DNA of 11,835 bases from an uncultured Prevotellaceae bacterium (GTDB taxonomy: Bacteria > Bacteroidota > Bacteroidia > Bacteroidales > Muribaculaceae): contig UQLZ01000061.1 in the NCBI GenBank assembly GCA_900541935.1, positions 1-11,835 of the forward strand, in the 5' to 3' direction. The first letter of the stretch is position 1. Each line of letters starts with the position of its first letter. Of this stretch, positions 1-7,138 are shown piece by piece. The notes below the pieces were generated by a model. That model ran no database searches, was not told the DNA's origin, and worked only from the letters and a program-made list of their open reading frames with translations. The translations under genes were made by a program, and so were the position numbers.

Positions 1-53
1 CAACGACCCCGAGATTACAAATCACGTGCTCTGGCCAACTGAGCTAAAGAGGC
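1..53 (-). tRNA. tRNA-Thr (anticodon UGU), 3' part outside the window
   Basis: On the minus strand this reads as the first 53 nt of a tRNA. The acceptor 5' strand is GCCTCTT, followed by TA, a D-arm with stem GCTC/GAGC, an anticodon arm with loop TTTGTAA, a variable region GGGTC, and the start of the T-arm (GTTG). The anticodon TGT lies at positions 19-17, so it reads ACA codons for threonine. The rest of the T-arm, the acceptor 3' strand and any CCA lie beyond the left edge. The anticodon stem CGTGA/TCTCG has one U-U mismatch in the middle; I recall this as common for this tRNA in Bacteroides-like genomes, so it is not a sign of decay. It begins only 3 bases after the predicted SRP RNA end, on the same strand, so the two are probably made as one transcript. 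Confidence 0.93.
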
Positions 54-56
54 AAG

Positions 57-157
57 CGGGCAAGCTTACTATATCGCACCGCTACAACCTGCTACCCTTG
101 CTTCGGTCAAGACCTGGGGGAATTCACCGGGAGCTGGTCGTATAGGACTTACCCGAC
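57..157 (-). ncRNA. ffs: Small bacterial signal recognition particle RNA (4.5S-like)
   Basis: SRP RNA binds the GTPase Ffh and helps target nascent membrane and exported proteins to the membrane. Read on the minus strand, the centre of the gene (about 127-93) shows the SRP core: GUGAA, then CCCCCAGGU, then GAAGCAAGGGUAG, which corresponds to the CAGG...AAGCA(G/A)..GG(G)UA core of bacterial SRP RNAs. The ends pair: CGGGUAAG (155-148) with CUUGCCCG (64-57), and CUAUA (145-141) with UAUAG (73-69). This gives the long hairpin expected of a ~100-nt RNA without an Alu domain. The apical part reads UCUUGACCG where the E. coli and Bacillus RNAs have UCCGGAAGG. The 5' end is placed from the upstream -7 box; the 3' end from the closing stem and the adjacent tRNA. 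Confidence 0.88.
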
Positions 158-159
158 TG

Positions 160-190
160 CAAAGGTACAAACTTTTTCCTAAACTACAAG
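160..190 (-). promoter_or_regulatory. Promoter of the SRP RNA / tRNA-Thr transcript
   Basis: On the minus strand, TACCTTTG (167-160) matches the Bacteroidota -7 box TAnnTTTG. CTTG (190-187), 19 nt further upstream, fits the -33 TTTG box with one mismatch. The predicted start, a few bases downstream of the -7 box, coincides with the 5' end of the SRP RNA closing stem. Confidence 0.7.
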
Positions 191-273
191 AGTTTTTGTG
201 AATTTTTCTCTGAAAAATTACTTTTATTGTACTTAATGTTATGCAGGTCAGTGATATAGTGCTATCCGTAATT

Positions 274-1362
274 TTATTCTTGAGTTACTTCAAGAATTCC
301 TGTTTCCTTTATTCCACCTGTTTCTGGGTTGAAAACGACGAATGCTGGAGTTTTCTTATTTGTAAAAGTCTTAGGGTTTAATCCGTATTTTACACCGAAT
401 TGTGCTATGTCAACCGTTTCTCTGGCGAGTTTTTTTCCGTCATAAGAGATTTCGATCTCCGCTTTGCCAGGAATGCAGTACATAACTGCCCCCTTCGGAG
501 CTTCTTTAACTTCTCCCTTTTCGTTGGTTGGAAGTTCTCCGCGGGAAGTTATTTTCAAGTTGAGATATGCCGGGTCGCCACTCAAATCGTTTTTGTCAAC
601 GATGCCGTTGTAGTTGGAAATGCGGAAAAGTACCTCATTTTGTGTTTCATTAGCCGGAACGTAGTCAAGTCTGACGACTTTTGTTTCCACCTGTGTTGTT
701 CCAACGAACATTGCTGTAAGGATTTCTTCCTGTCGAGATAGTTCGTCGAGCATCAGTTTCAGAGAAGCGCCGTCTGGTGGCATCTGGTCAGCATTTCCAG
801 AAACGAGGTCGTTGCGTGTTTCGCGGAGTTCCAGAATTTTTGCGGCTGCCGCTTCTGCTTTTTTCATTGTTGACTCGCTGGCTATCATTTCTTCGGTGAA
901 TACGCTTGCTATATTACCGTCAAGAGGGGTTGGGTCGGCAAGTTTGTTGCGTTTGCGTTTGATAACGTTTTCGCTAACCTCCTTATTGATGGCGAGAGGC
1001 AACCCGGTACTGTCAAGAATTAGGAAAGTTTGGTTGCCACCCTTGAATTCCATAAGATATTCCTCACTCTTGTCTGGGACGCCAAAAGGCGTAATTTCGA
1101 CTGATTTGATGTCCCAGGTTTGAGAGTCCTTAGATATAACATTATTTACGCCAAGGTATTTTTTTGCATATTTGTAGTAAGGGCCAGCCTTTTTAACAGT
1201 CTTAACTGCTTCAATTTCAATGTTTAGATGTGTTTGGGGTAGGGAATAAACCAGCCCGTATTCATTCATTTTGTTTGCTGTAAATTTTTGGCTTTCTTGG
1301 GCTGAGCCGTTTAATGCCATTAATGCAGCAGTAATTGCTATTATACAACCTGTCTTCTTCAT
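274..1362 (-). CDS. Secreted DUF4831 family protein
   Basis: Function unknown. The 362-residue product begins with a typical Sec signal peptide: MKK, a hydrophobic stretch to about residue 18, then NGSAQ, with likely cleavage near residue 21 or 22. It is therefore probably periplasmic or otherwise exported. The mature N-terminus carries what I recognise as the conserved start of the DUF4831 family, YGLVYSLPQT (35-44) and GPYYKYAKKYLGV (60-72); this family is, to my knowledge, largely confined to Bacteroidota. The middle (about 160-215) is charged and probably helical; the C-terminal half looks beta-rich. No catalytic motif is evident. The gene starts 16 bp after the NAD(P)H-hydrate enzyme stop on the same strand, so it is probably the last gene of that unit. 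Identification rests on recalled family resemblance, not a search. Confidence 0.85.
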   Translation of the reverse strand: MKKTGCIIAITAALMALNGSAQESQKFTANKMNEYGLVYSLPQTHLNIEIEAVKTVKKAGPYYKYAKKYLGVNNVISKDSQTWDIKSVEITPFGVPDKSEEYLMEFKGGNQTFLILDSTGLPLAINKEVSENVIKRKRNKLADPTPLDGNIASVFTEEMIASESTMKKAEAAAAKILELRETRNDLVSGNADQMPPDGASLKLMLDELSRQEEILTAMFVGTTQVETKVVRLDYVPANETQNEVLFRISNYNGIVDKNDLSGDPAYLNLKITSRGELPTNEKGEVKEAPKGAVMYCIPGKAEIEISYDGKKLARETVDIAQFGVKYGLNPKTFTNKKTPAFVVFNPETGGIKETGILEVTQE

Positions 1363-1378
1363 TTTGGTAAATATAATT

Positions 1379-2893
1379 CTAAGATTCCATAATCAGTTTT
1401 ATTGCTTTGCCAATATTGTCAACGATGTCGGAAGCGATCATTCCGTATTCGCCGTGGCGTTTTCTTGCCATATCTCCAGCGAGACCGTGGATAAACACTC
1501 CCATTGAAGCCGCGGTGCTTGACGAGAAGCCTTGTCCAATAAGAGAAGTGATTATTCCAGTCAGAACATCGCCACTTCCAGCCGTTGCCATGCCGGGATT
1601 TCCTGTGCTGTTGATAAATATTTTTCCGTCGGGTCTTATAACTTTTGTATAATTCCCCTTTATGACAACTATGATTTTCTTCTTAGCCGAGATATCAAGA
1701 GCCTTTTTCAGGCGCTCTTCATCGCTGTAACAGTCTCCGAAGAGTCTGTCAAATTCAATGCTGTTCGGCGTTATAACGGATTGTTCCGGAATGTCGTTGA
1801 GGATAATCGGCTTTTCGCAGATGCAGTTGAGGGCATCGGCATCAAGAACGACTGGTTTTCTCGTCCTTTGCAGGAATTTCTCGAGGGCAATAACTGTTTT
1901 TTCATCTCTGCCAAGTCCTGGCCCGATTGCTATCGCCGCTGATTTTGGGTGTGGGGTTATTGCTGTGATATTGCAGTTGTCGTCGTCGCATTCAACGATT
2001 GCCTCAGGGACGGCAGTCTGCAAGGCGATATATCCGCAGTACGGCGTATGCACTGTAACAACGCCTGAACCAGTCCTCATAGCAGCGCGAGATGTGAGAA
2101 TTGCGGCTCCAACCATTCCAATGCTTCCTGCAGCGATGAAAATGCGGCCGTAGTCGTTTTTATCAGAGAATAGGTTTCGTGTCTTTAGTGCATCTTTAAC
2201 TCCCGTTGCGTCAATGAGAAAAATATTTGATGGGATTGATTTGATTGCGTCTCTGTCAAGGCCGATATCGAGTACTTCCCACTCTCCGAGGCATTCCGTA
2301 TTTTCGTTAAAGAAGAATGAAAGTCGCGGAAACTGGAAGGTGAAAGTAAGGTCGGCGTGAATAACGTCGCGACGTGAATTGTCGGCGTTGTACTCTCCAA
2401 AGAGACCGGAAGGAATGTCGATAGAAACAACGAATGCCTGTGATTCGTTGATATTCCTGATAACCATCTTGTAGCCTCCGTTCAACTTGCTTGAAAGTCC
2501 GCTGCCAAAGAGACCGTCGATAATAACGTCACTTTCCTTAATGTCTGGGAAAGTCATATTGTCGATGATTTCTGTAATTTTTTCGTAGCCTGTTTCCATA
2601 AGCAGGTCGCGGTTTTTCTGGCAGTCGTTTGACAGTCGTCCCTTAGTGTTGAATAGAAGCACTTCAGGACTGTAGCCTTGGTTGATAAGCATGCGCGCTA
2701 TAGCAAGAGCGTCACCTCCATTGTTGCCAGGACCGGCAAAGATAATGATTCTTTGCGACGGTAGCCAGCGTTTGGTGATTTCGTCGGTGATAAGAGAGGC
2801 TGCTTTTTCCATTAGTTCCCAAGAGGTTATCCCCTTGCGCTCAATGGTTAGCCTGTCGAGTTCGTGTATGTCTGTTGAGGTGAATATCTTCAT
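1379..2893 (-). CDS. nnr: Bifunctional NAD(P)H-hydrate epimerase / ADP-dependent NAD(P)H-hydrate dehydratase
   Basis: This metabolite-repair enzyme acts on damaged NADH and NADPH. The N-terminal YjeF_N domain interconverts the R and S hydrate epimers. The C-terminal carbohydrate-kinase-like domain dehydrates S-NAD(P)HX back to NAD(P)H using ADP. The 504 residues match the usual two-domain length. Visible motifs are AGPGNNGGDA (53-62), DGLFGSGL (126-133) and SIDIPSGL (157-164) in the epimerase half. The dehydratase half has YGR...AAGSIGMVGAAILTSRAA (from 248), IGPGLG (323-328), LDADALN (350-356) and GMATAGSGDVLTG (434-446), whose Asp442 is the expected catalytic base. The usual TPHxxEF segment reads TPNSIEF (375-381), with Asn in place of His. 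The gene lies 47 bp downstream of porX, with its own -7-like box in the gap, and 16 bp upstream of the DUF4831 gene. Confidence 0.95.
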   Translation of the reverse strand: MKIFTSTDIHELDRLTIERKGITSWELMEKAASLITDEITKRWLPSQRIIIFAGPGNNGGDALAIARMLINQGYSPEVLLFNTKGRLSNDCQKNRDLLMETGYEKITEIIDNMTFPDIKESDVIIDGLFGSGLSSKLNGGYKMVIRNINESQAFVVSIDIPSGLFGEYNADNSRRDVIHADLTFTFQFPRLSFFFNENTECLGEWEVLDIGLDRDAIKSIPSNIFLIDATGVKDALKTRNLFSDKNDYGRIFIAAGSIGMVGAAILTSRAAMRTGSGVVTVHTPYCGYIALQTAVPEAIVECDDDNCNITAITPHPKSAAIAIGPGLGRDEKTVIALEKFLQRTRKPVVLDADALNCICEKPIILNDIPEQSVITPNSIEFDRLFGDCYSDEERLKKALDISAKKKIIVVIKGNYTKVIRPDGKIFINSTGNPGMATAGSGDVLTGIITSLIGQGFSSSTAASMGVFIHGLAGDMARKRHGEYGMIASDIVDNIGKAIKLIMES

Positions 2894-2912
2894 TGTTGTT
2901 ACGTTTGTCCTA

Positions 2913-2920
2913 CAAATTTA
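2913..2920 (-). promoter_or_regulatory. Possible -7 promoter box for the NAD(P)H-hydrate enzyme gene
   Basis: On the minus strand TAAATTTG matches TAnnTTTG and lies about 20 bp upstream of the ATG at 2893. No good TTTG lies at the -33 distance; only TTTA (2940-2937), with a short 16-nt spacer. It would let this gene and the DUF4831 gene be expressed apart from porX. Confidence 0.4.
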
Positions 2921-2940
2921 TTCAATATATTTTAAATAAA

Positions 2941-4485
2941 CTATTTTGGTTGCAGAGTTATTATGGGAATCATCATTTCTTCCATTGAAATTCCGCCGTG
3001 CTGGAATGTTTCTTTGTAGTACTGAACATAATAATTATAATTATTGGGGTATGCAAAGAAATCCTTATTCATTGAAAAAATGTAAGTTGTTGATATATTT
3101 GGCGAAGGCAAGCCGAATTTCTCCGGTTTTTTTATCTCATAAACCTGTTTAGGGTTATACGTAAGGTTTTTGCCTAATTTGTAGCGAAGATTGGTGTTTG
3201 TGTTTTTGTCGCCAACAACTTTAATAGGGTTGTCGGCGCGGATTGTTCCGTGGTCGGTTGTCAGCACAACTTTGTATCCGCTTGCGGCAATTCTCTTCAT
3301 CAACTCGCTTGCAGAGGAGTGCTTGAACCAAGATTCTGTAAGAGAGCGGTATGCTGCATCGTTTATTGCAAGTTCGCGGATCATCTTTGACTCTGTTCTG
3401 GCGTGCGACAGCATGTCGATAAAGTTGAATACTATGACGTTCAGGTCATAGTTTTCAAAATTCTTGAAATTGTTCAGCAGTTTCTCGCCGAATGAACTTT
3501 CATATATCTTGTTGTAAGAGAATTTGTACTTTTTTCTGTGTCTGTCGAGTTGGGTTTGTATCAGTGGCGATTCGTTGAGGTTCTTGCCTTCTTCTGAATC
3601 TTCGTCAACCCATAGTTCAGGGAACATTTTCTCAATCTTCGACGGCATAAGTCCAGAGAAGATTGCGTTACGTGCATATTGTGTTGCCGTTGGCAGAATG
3701 CTGCAATAGAGGTCTTCTTCAAAGTTGAAGTATTCCGACAGTAGCGGTTTGATAAATCTCCACTGGTCAAGTCGGAAGTTGTCGATAAGGATAAAGAAAA
3801 CCTTTTCCCCTTTGTCAAGGAGCGGGAATACTTTTCTCTTGAAAACGTCGTTGCTCATCACGGGTCGGCTCTCTGCTCCCATCCAGTCCTCATAGTTGCG
3901 CTTTATGAATTTGCAGAACGAATTGTTTGCCTCGGTTTTCTGCATTGCGAGCAGTTCATCCATATTCGTTTCAGTTTGGGCGAGTTCCAGTTCCCAGAAA
4001 ACGATTTTGCGGTATAGGTCATACCAGTCATCAATGCTTTCAGCGTTGTTGATAAGCGATGATATCTGGCTGAATTCCTTTTGGTAGTCAACGGTTGCTT
4101 TTTGAGAAACAAGCGAACTGGAGTGAAGGTTTTTCTTCAGCGACATCAAAATCTGGTTTGGGTTTACCGGCTTAATCAGGTAGTCGGCAATTTTGTTGCC
4201 AATTGCTTGGTTCATAATGTTTTCCTCTTCGCTCTTGGTTATCATTATTACCGGAACGTCTGGCTGCATCTGCTTTATTTGCGATAGTGTTTCCAGACCG
4301 CTCAGCCCAGGCATATTTTCGTCGAGGATGATAAGGTCATAATGGTTGCTGGCAACGTCGTCAAGTGCGTCGCTTCCGTTGCTGACAGTAGTAACCTGAT
4401 AGCCTTTTGCCTTTAGAAACATGATGTGAGGCTTAAGCATGTCTATTTCATCATCTGCCCAAAGGATTGTTCCATTATTTTCCAT
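2941..4485 (-). CDS. porX: PorX-type response regulator with C-terminal PglZ (alkaline-phosphatase-fold) domain
   Basis: PorX is the cytoplasmic response regulator that, with the sensor kinase PorY and an ECF sigma factor, controls type IX secretion genes in Bacteroidota. The PglZ domain of characterised PorX hydrolyses cyclic and linear oligonucleotides. Residues 1-120 form a receiver domain: acidic pair D11/D12, phospho-acceptor D55 in LIILDENMPG, T83 and K105 in LIKP. After a helical linker (about 125-220), the PglZ domain has D235 in FILIDNFRLDQW, the nucleophile region TATQYARNAIFSG (266-278), D357 and H361 in IDMLSHAR, D411/H412 in TTDHGT and H496 in QHGG. All expected metal-ligand positions appear present. 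The length, 514 residues, is typical. The ATG is chosen because ILWADDE follows directly, as in known family members. A -7 box lies 23 bp upstream. Confidence 0.93.
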   Translation of the reverse strand: MENNGTILWADDEIDMLKPHIMFLKAKGYQVTTVSNGSDALDDVASNHYDLIILDENMPGLSGLETLSQIKQMQPDVPVIMITKSEEENIMNQAIGNKIADYLIKPVNPNQILMSLKKNLHSSSLVSQKATVDYQKEFSQISSLINNAESIDDWYDLYRKIVFWELELAQTETNMDELLAMQKTEANNSFCKFIKRNYEDWMGAESRPVMSNDVFKRKVFPLLDKGEKVFFILIDNFRLDQWRFIKPLLSEYFNFEEDLYCSILPTATQYARNAIFSGLMPSKIEKMFPELWVDEDSEEGKNLNESPLIQTQLDRHRKKYKFSYNKIYESSFGEKLLNNFKNFENYDLNVIVFNFIDMLSHARTESKMIRELAINDAAYRSLTESWFKHSSASELMKRIAASGYKVVLTTDHGTIRADNPIKVVGDKNTNTNLRYKLGKNLTYNPKQVYEIKKPEKFGLPSPNISTTYIFSMNKDFFAYPNNYNYYVQYYKETFQHGGISMEEMMIPIITLQPK

Positions 4486-4507
4486 ATTCGTATAATTTTC
4501 TAAAATA

Positions 4508-4515
4508 CAAAAATA
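4508..4515 (-). promoter_or_regulatory. -7 promoter box of porX
   Basis: On the minus strand TATTTTTG matches TAnnTTTG, 22 bases before the ATG. The -33 region is T-rich (revcomp of 4531-4540) but lacks a clean TTTG. Confidence 0.45.
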
Positions 4516-4608
4516 CTATAAACGGCTGTCAGAAAAAAGAGAAATAATAAGTTTTCAGTTTTTTTATAATGTGTCAATACAAAGTTTTTGCTATTATTGC
4601 TAACTATT

Positions 4609-4630
4609 TACCTTTTAGGTAGTAACTTTG
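4609..4630 (+). promoter_or_regulatory. Promoter of the RluA-family gene, with a small inverted repeat
   Basis: TAACTTTG (4623-4630) matches the -7 consensus and sits 12 bp before the ATG at 4643, so the mRNA leader would be very short. Just upstream is an inverted repeat TACCT-ttt-AGGTA (4609-4621) that touches the -7 box and could be an operator. Only a weak ATTG is present near the -33 distance. The gap 4486-4642 is otherwise AT-rich, holding this promoter and the divergent porX promoter. Confidence 0.5.
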
Positions 4631-4642
4631 TAGAAAATTTTA

Positions 4643-5551
4643 ATGATGGCACAAGAAAATAATTTTAGAAGGCAGAAGCCTGACAGTATATATTCGTGGA
4701 AAGTTACGGAGGCGTCGCCGTTGATGGTAGCCGTAGAGGCTAAGTTGAAAGACCATAAGCGCGGCTCTATCAAGTCGATGATGAAGTATGGGCAGATTGC
4801 CGTTAACGGTTTTCCTGTTTCTCAGTTTGATTATGCATTGGAAGAGGGTGATACTATTTCTGTTAATTTCACTCGTTCATTCGTGATATTTCGCCATCCG
4901 CGCATAAAGATGGTTTATGAGGATAATGATATTATCGTTATCAACAAGGGTAACGGTATTCTCTCTGTTTCTACAGATAACGTTAAGGATGGTACTGCCT
5001 ACAGTGCTTTGAGAAACTATCTCAAGGAGAAGGATCCGGGGCTTAAACTGTTTATCGTTCACCGTCTTGACCGCGATACTTCCGGCTTGATGCTTTTTGC
5101 CAAGAGTATTGAGGCGAAGGAGGCTATGCAGCATAACTGGAACAATATGGTGCTTAACCGCAAGTACGTTGCCGTTGTTGAAGGCAAGGTAGAGGAGAAG
5201 CAGGGAGTTATGCAAAGTTACCTTATGGAAAATTCTCAGTTTGAGGTCTATTCTACTGATGATAAGGAAAACGGTCAGTTGGCTGTTACACGTTTTACAA
5301 CAATCAAGACAAAGAACGGCTATTCCCTTATGGAATTGGAGTTGGATACTGGCAGAAAGAACCAGATTCGCGTTCACATGAAGGATATGGGTCATCCGAT
5401 TGTTGGTGATAGGAAGTATGGTGCTAAGTCAAGTCCTATTCATCGCTTGGCATTGCACGCAAGAACTCTTCATTTCGTCCACCCGATAACGAAAAAGGAA
5501 ATGACATTTGAAACACCTGTTCCGACTCGTTTCCTTGGCTTGCTGAAGTAG
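4643..5551 (+). CDS. RluA-family RNA pseudouridine synthase
   Basis: It converts uridine to pseudouridine in structured RNA; family members act on 23S rRNA or tRNA, and the exact target cannot be read from sequence. Residues about 20-80 look like a degenerate S4 RNA-binding domain, ending KYGQIAVNGFPVSQFDYALEEG. The catalytic domain follows. HRLDRDTSG (140-148) carries the expected catalytic Asp143 in the RLD triplet, NRKYVAVVEGKV (172-183) is motif II, and GRKNQIRVHMKDMGHP (237-252) is the conserved C-terminal motif. At 302 residues it has the family's usual length. The first two codons are both ATG, and either could start. It is divergent from porX and 68 bp upstream of the GH3 gene. It resembles the Bacteroidota subgroup usually annotated simply as RluA family. 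Confidence 0.93.
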   Translation: MMAQENNFRRQKPDSIYSWKVTEASPLMVAVEAKLKDHKRGSIKSMMKYGQIAVNGFPVSQFDYALEEGDTISVNFTRSFVIFRHPRIKMVYEDNDIIVINKGNGILSVSTDNVKDGTAYSALRNYLKEKDPGLKLFIVHRLDRDTSGLMLFAKSIEAKEAMQHNWNNMVLNRKYVAVVEGKVEEKQGVMQSYLMENSQFEVYSTDDKENGQLAVTRFTTIKTKNGYSLMELELDTGRKNQIRVHMKDMGHPIVGDRKYGAKSSPIHRLALHARTLHFVHPITKKEMTFETPVPTRFLGLLK

Positions 5552-5604
5552 TAACAATTAGGTTAAGTTTGCAGGTTACTCAAACATTGATATGCTATTT
5601 CTTT

Positions 5605-5612
5605 TAATTTTG
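5605..5612 (+). promoter_or_regulatory. Possible -7 promoter box of the GH3-family gene
   Basis: TAATTTTG matches TAnnTTTG and ends 7 bp before the ATG at 5620. A transcript from it would be leaderless or nearly so. No -33 TTTG lies at the right distance, so this is tentative; the gene could also be read through from the upstream pseudouridine synthase gene. Confidence 0.35.
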
Positions 5613-5619
5613 TAATGAA

Positions 5620-7128
5620 ATGAGTCTAACATCAATCATACGTCCGCTCTTTTTGCGTAGGATGAAGGAACTGAACCGATATGCTGAGCATGCCGGTTCT
5701 ATCCAGATGACGCAGTTGCGATGGCTACTTAAAGAAGCGTCGCAGACTGAGTATGGCAAAAAGTACGGGTTTTCTGGAATATCTGATTATGAAGAATATT
5801 GCAAGCGAGTGCCGCTTGTTAAGTATGAAGATATTCGTCAGTATGTTATGCGTATGGTTGAAGGAGAGAGTGATATACTTTGGAAAGGCAAGGTTCGTAA
5901 TTTTGCCCAGTCTTCGGGTACGTCAGACGGTAAGAGCAAATATATTCCAATCAGTAAGGATTCTTTTGAGAAATGCCATTATCGTGGAGGATCCGACTGT
6001 GTTACTCTTTATCTTAACCTGAATCCGAAAAGCCGTATCTTTGACGGAAAGGCTTTTATTCTTGGCGGCAGTTTTGCCAATGAATTGCATAGCAATGCAA
6101 TAGTAGGCGATTTGTCGGCAAATCTCATCAGTAACATAAATCCTCTTGCAAATCTTGTTAGGGTTCCCTCAAAGAAAGTTGCCTTGATGGAAAATTGGAG
6201 TGAGAAGTTGCCGGCACTTGTCAATGCCAGTTGCGGTCAGAATGTAACGAATATTTCCGGTGTTCCGTCGTGGTTCCTTTCCGTCATAAAGGAAACCCTA
6301 AAAAAGACGGGCGCAAGCAATATCCATCAGGTTTGGCCAAACCTCGAAGTGTTTTTCCACGGTGGTATCAGTTTTAAGCCGTATCGTGAACAGTATGAGG
6401 CTATCACAGACCCGACAAAGATGCACTTCCTTGAAACGTATAACGCTTCAGAGGGATTTTTTGCCGCACAATCGTCGTGGGATAGCAAGGCGATGTTGCT
6501 ATTGCTCGATTTGGGTACATTCTATGAGTTTATCCCTCTTGATGAGGTAGATAAAGAGCATCCGCAAACTTTAATGATTGATGATGTTAAGTCTGGTTCT
6601 ACATACGAGTTGGTGATAACGTCGTGCAACGGTTTGTGGCGATATCGTATAGGTGATACCGTCAAGATAGAGCAGACATCGCCTGTAAAGATTTCTATTG
6701 CGGGCAGAACGAAGCATTTCATCAATGCCTTTGGCGAGGAACTGATGGTATATAATGCAGATGAGGCCCTTGCTAAGGCTTCGAAGGAGTGTGGTGCGGA
6801 GGTGCTGAACTATACGGTTGCTCCTGTTTTTGCAACTGCAGCAACAAAGGGTCGCCATGAGTGGCTTATTGAATTTGCAAAAAGGCCTGCCGATATGGAG
6901 CAGTTTGCCAACGTTCTTGACAAGGCTTTGCAAAAAGAAAATTCCGACTACGAGGCAAAGCGAACTGGTAACCTATTTATAGAAAGGCTTACCATTGTTG
7001 AGGCGAGAAAAGGCCTTTTCGATGATTGGCTGCTTGACAAAAGCGGTAAATTGGGCGGACAGCGTAAAATCCCAAGACTATATAACACTCGGGAAATTAT
7101 TGACAGTATGTTGAATTATAATGATTAA
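5620..7128 (+). CDS. GH3 auxin-responsive promoter family protein (adenylate-forming enzyme superfamily)
   Basis: Plant GH3 enzymes activate a carboxylic acid such as jasmonate or indole-acetate with ATP and join it to an amino acid. Bacterial members share the fold, but their substrates are largely unknown, so the reaction here is unassigned. The 502-residue cytoplasmic protein shows the family's ATP/AMP-binding signatures in order: SSGTSDGKSKYIP (98-110), YNASEG (274-279), RYRIGD (341-346) and GRTKHFINAFGEEL (362-375). The start MSLTSIIRPLFLRR resembles the N-termini of bacterial GH3 proteins as I recall them, which supports this ATG. The stop codon is 10 bp before the preferred start of the alkaline phosphatase gene, so the two are probably co-transcribed. 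No signal peptide or membrane segment is seen. Confidence 0.9.
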   Translation: MSLTSIIRPLFLRRMKELNRYAEHAGSIQMTQLRWLLKEASQTEYGKKYGFSGISDYEEYCKRVPLVKYEDIRQYVMRMVEGESDILWKGKVRNFAQSSGTSDGKSKYIPISKDSFEKCHYRGGSDCVTLYLNLNPKSRIFDGKAFILGGSFANELHSNAIVGDLSANLISNINPLANLVRVPSKKVALMENWSEKLPALVNASCGQNVTNISGVPSWFLSVIKETLKKTGASNIHQVWPNLEVFFHGGISFKPYREQYEAITDPTKMHFLETYNASEGFFAAQSSWDSKAMLLLLDLGTFYEFIPLDEVDKEHPQTLMIDDVKSGSTYELVITSCNGLWRYRIGDTVKIEQTSPVKISIAGRTKHFINAFGEELMVYNADEALAKASKECGAEVLNYTVAPVFATAATKGRHEWLIEFAKRPADMEQFANVLDKALQKENSDYEAKRTGNLFIERLTIVEARKGLFDDWLLDKSGKLGGQRKIPRLYNTREIIDSMLNYND

Positions 7129-7138
7129 AACCAAAGAT

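Noticed and set aside
201..219. Hairpin AATTTTT-ctctg-AAAAATT as a terminator for the DUF4831 gene
   Set aside because: The stem is entirely A/T and no T-tract follows on the minus strand, so it is too weak to call; it lies just upstream of the SRP RNA promoter in an AT-rich gap.
4877..5395. 172-codon open frame on the minus strand inside the pseudouridine synthase gene
   Set aside because: It is antisense to a gene with clear catalytic motifs and has no recognisable domain or promoter.
7121..7138. Earlier in-frame start for the alkaline phosphatase
   Set aside because: It would overlap the GH3 stop and add MIKTKD before an already complete signal peptide. It remains possible, but the ATG at 7139 has the better A-rich context.
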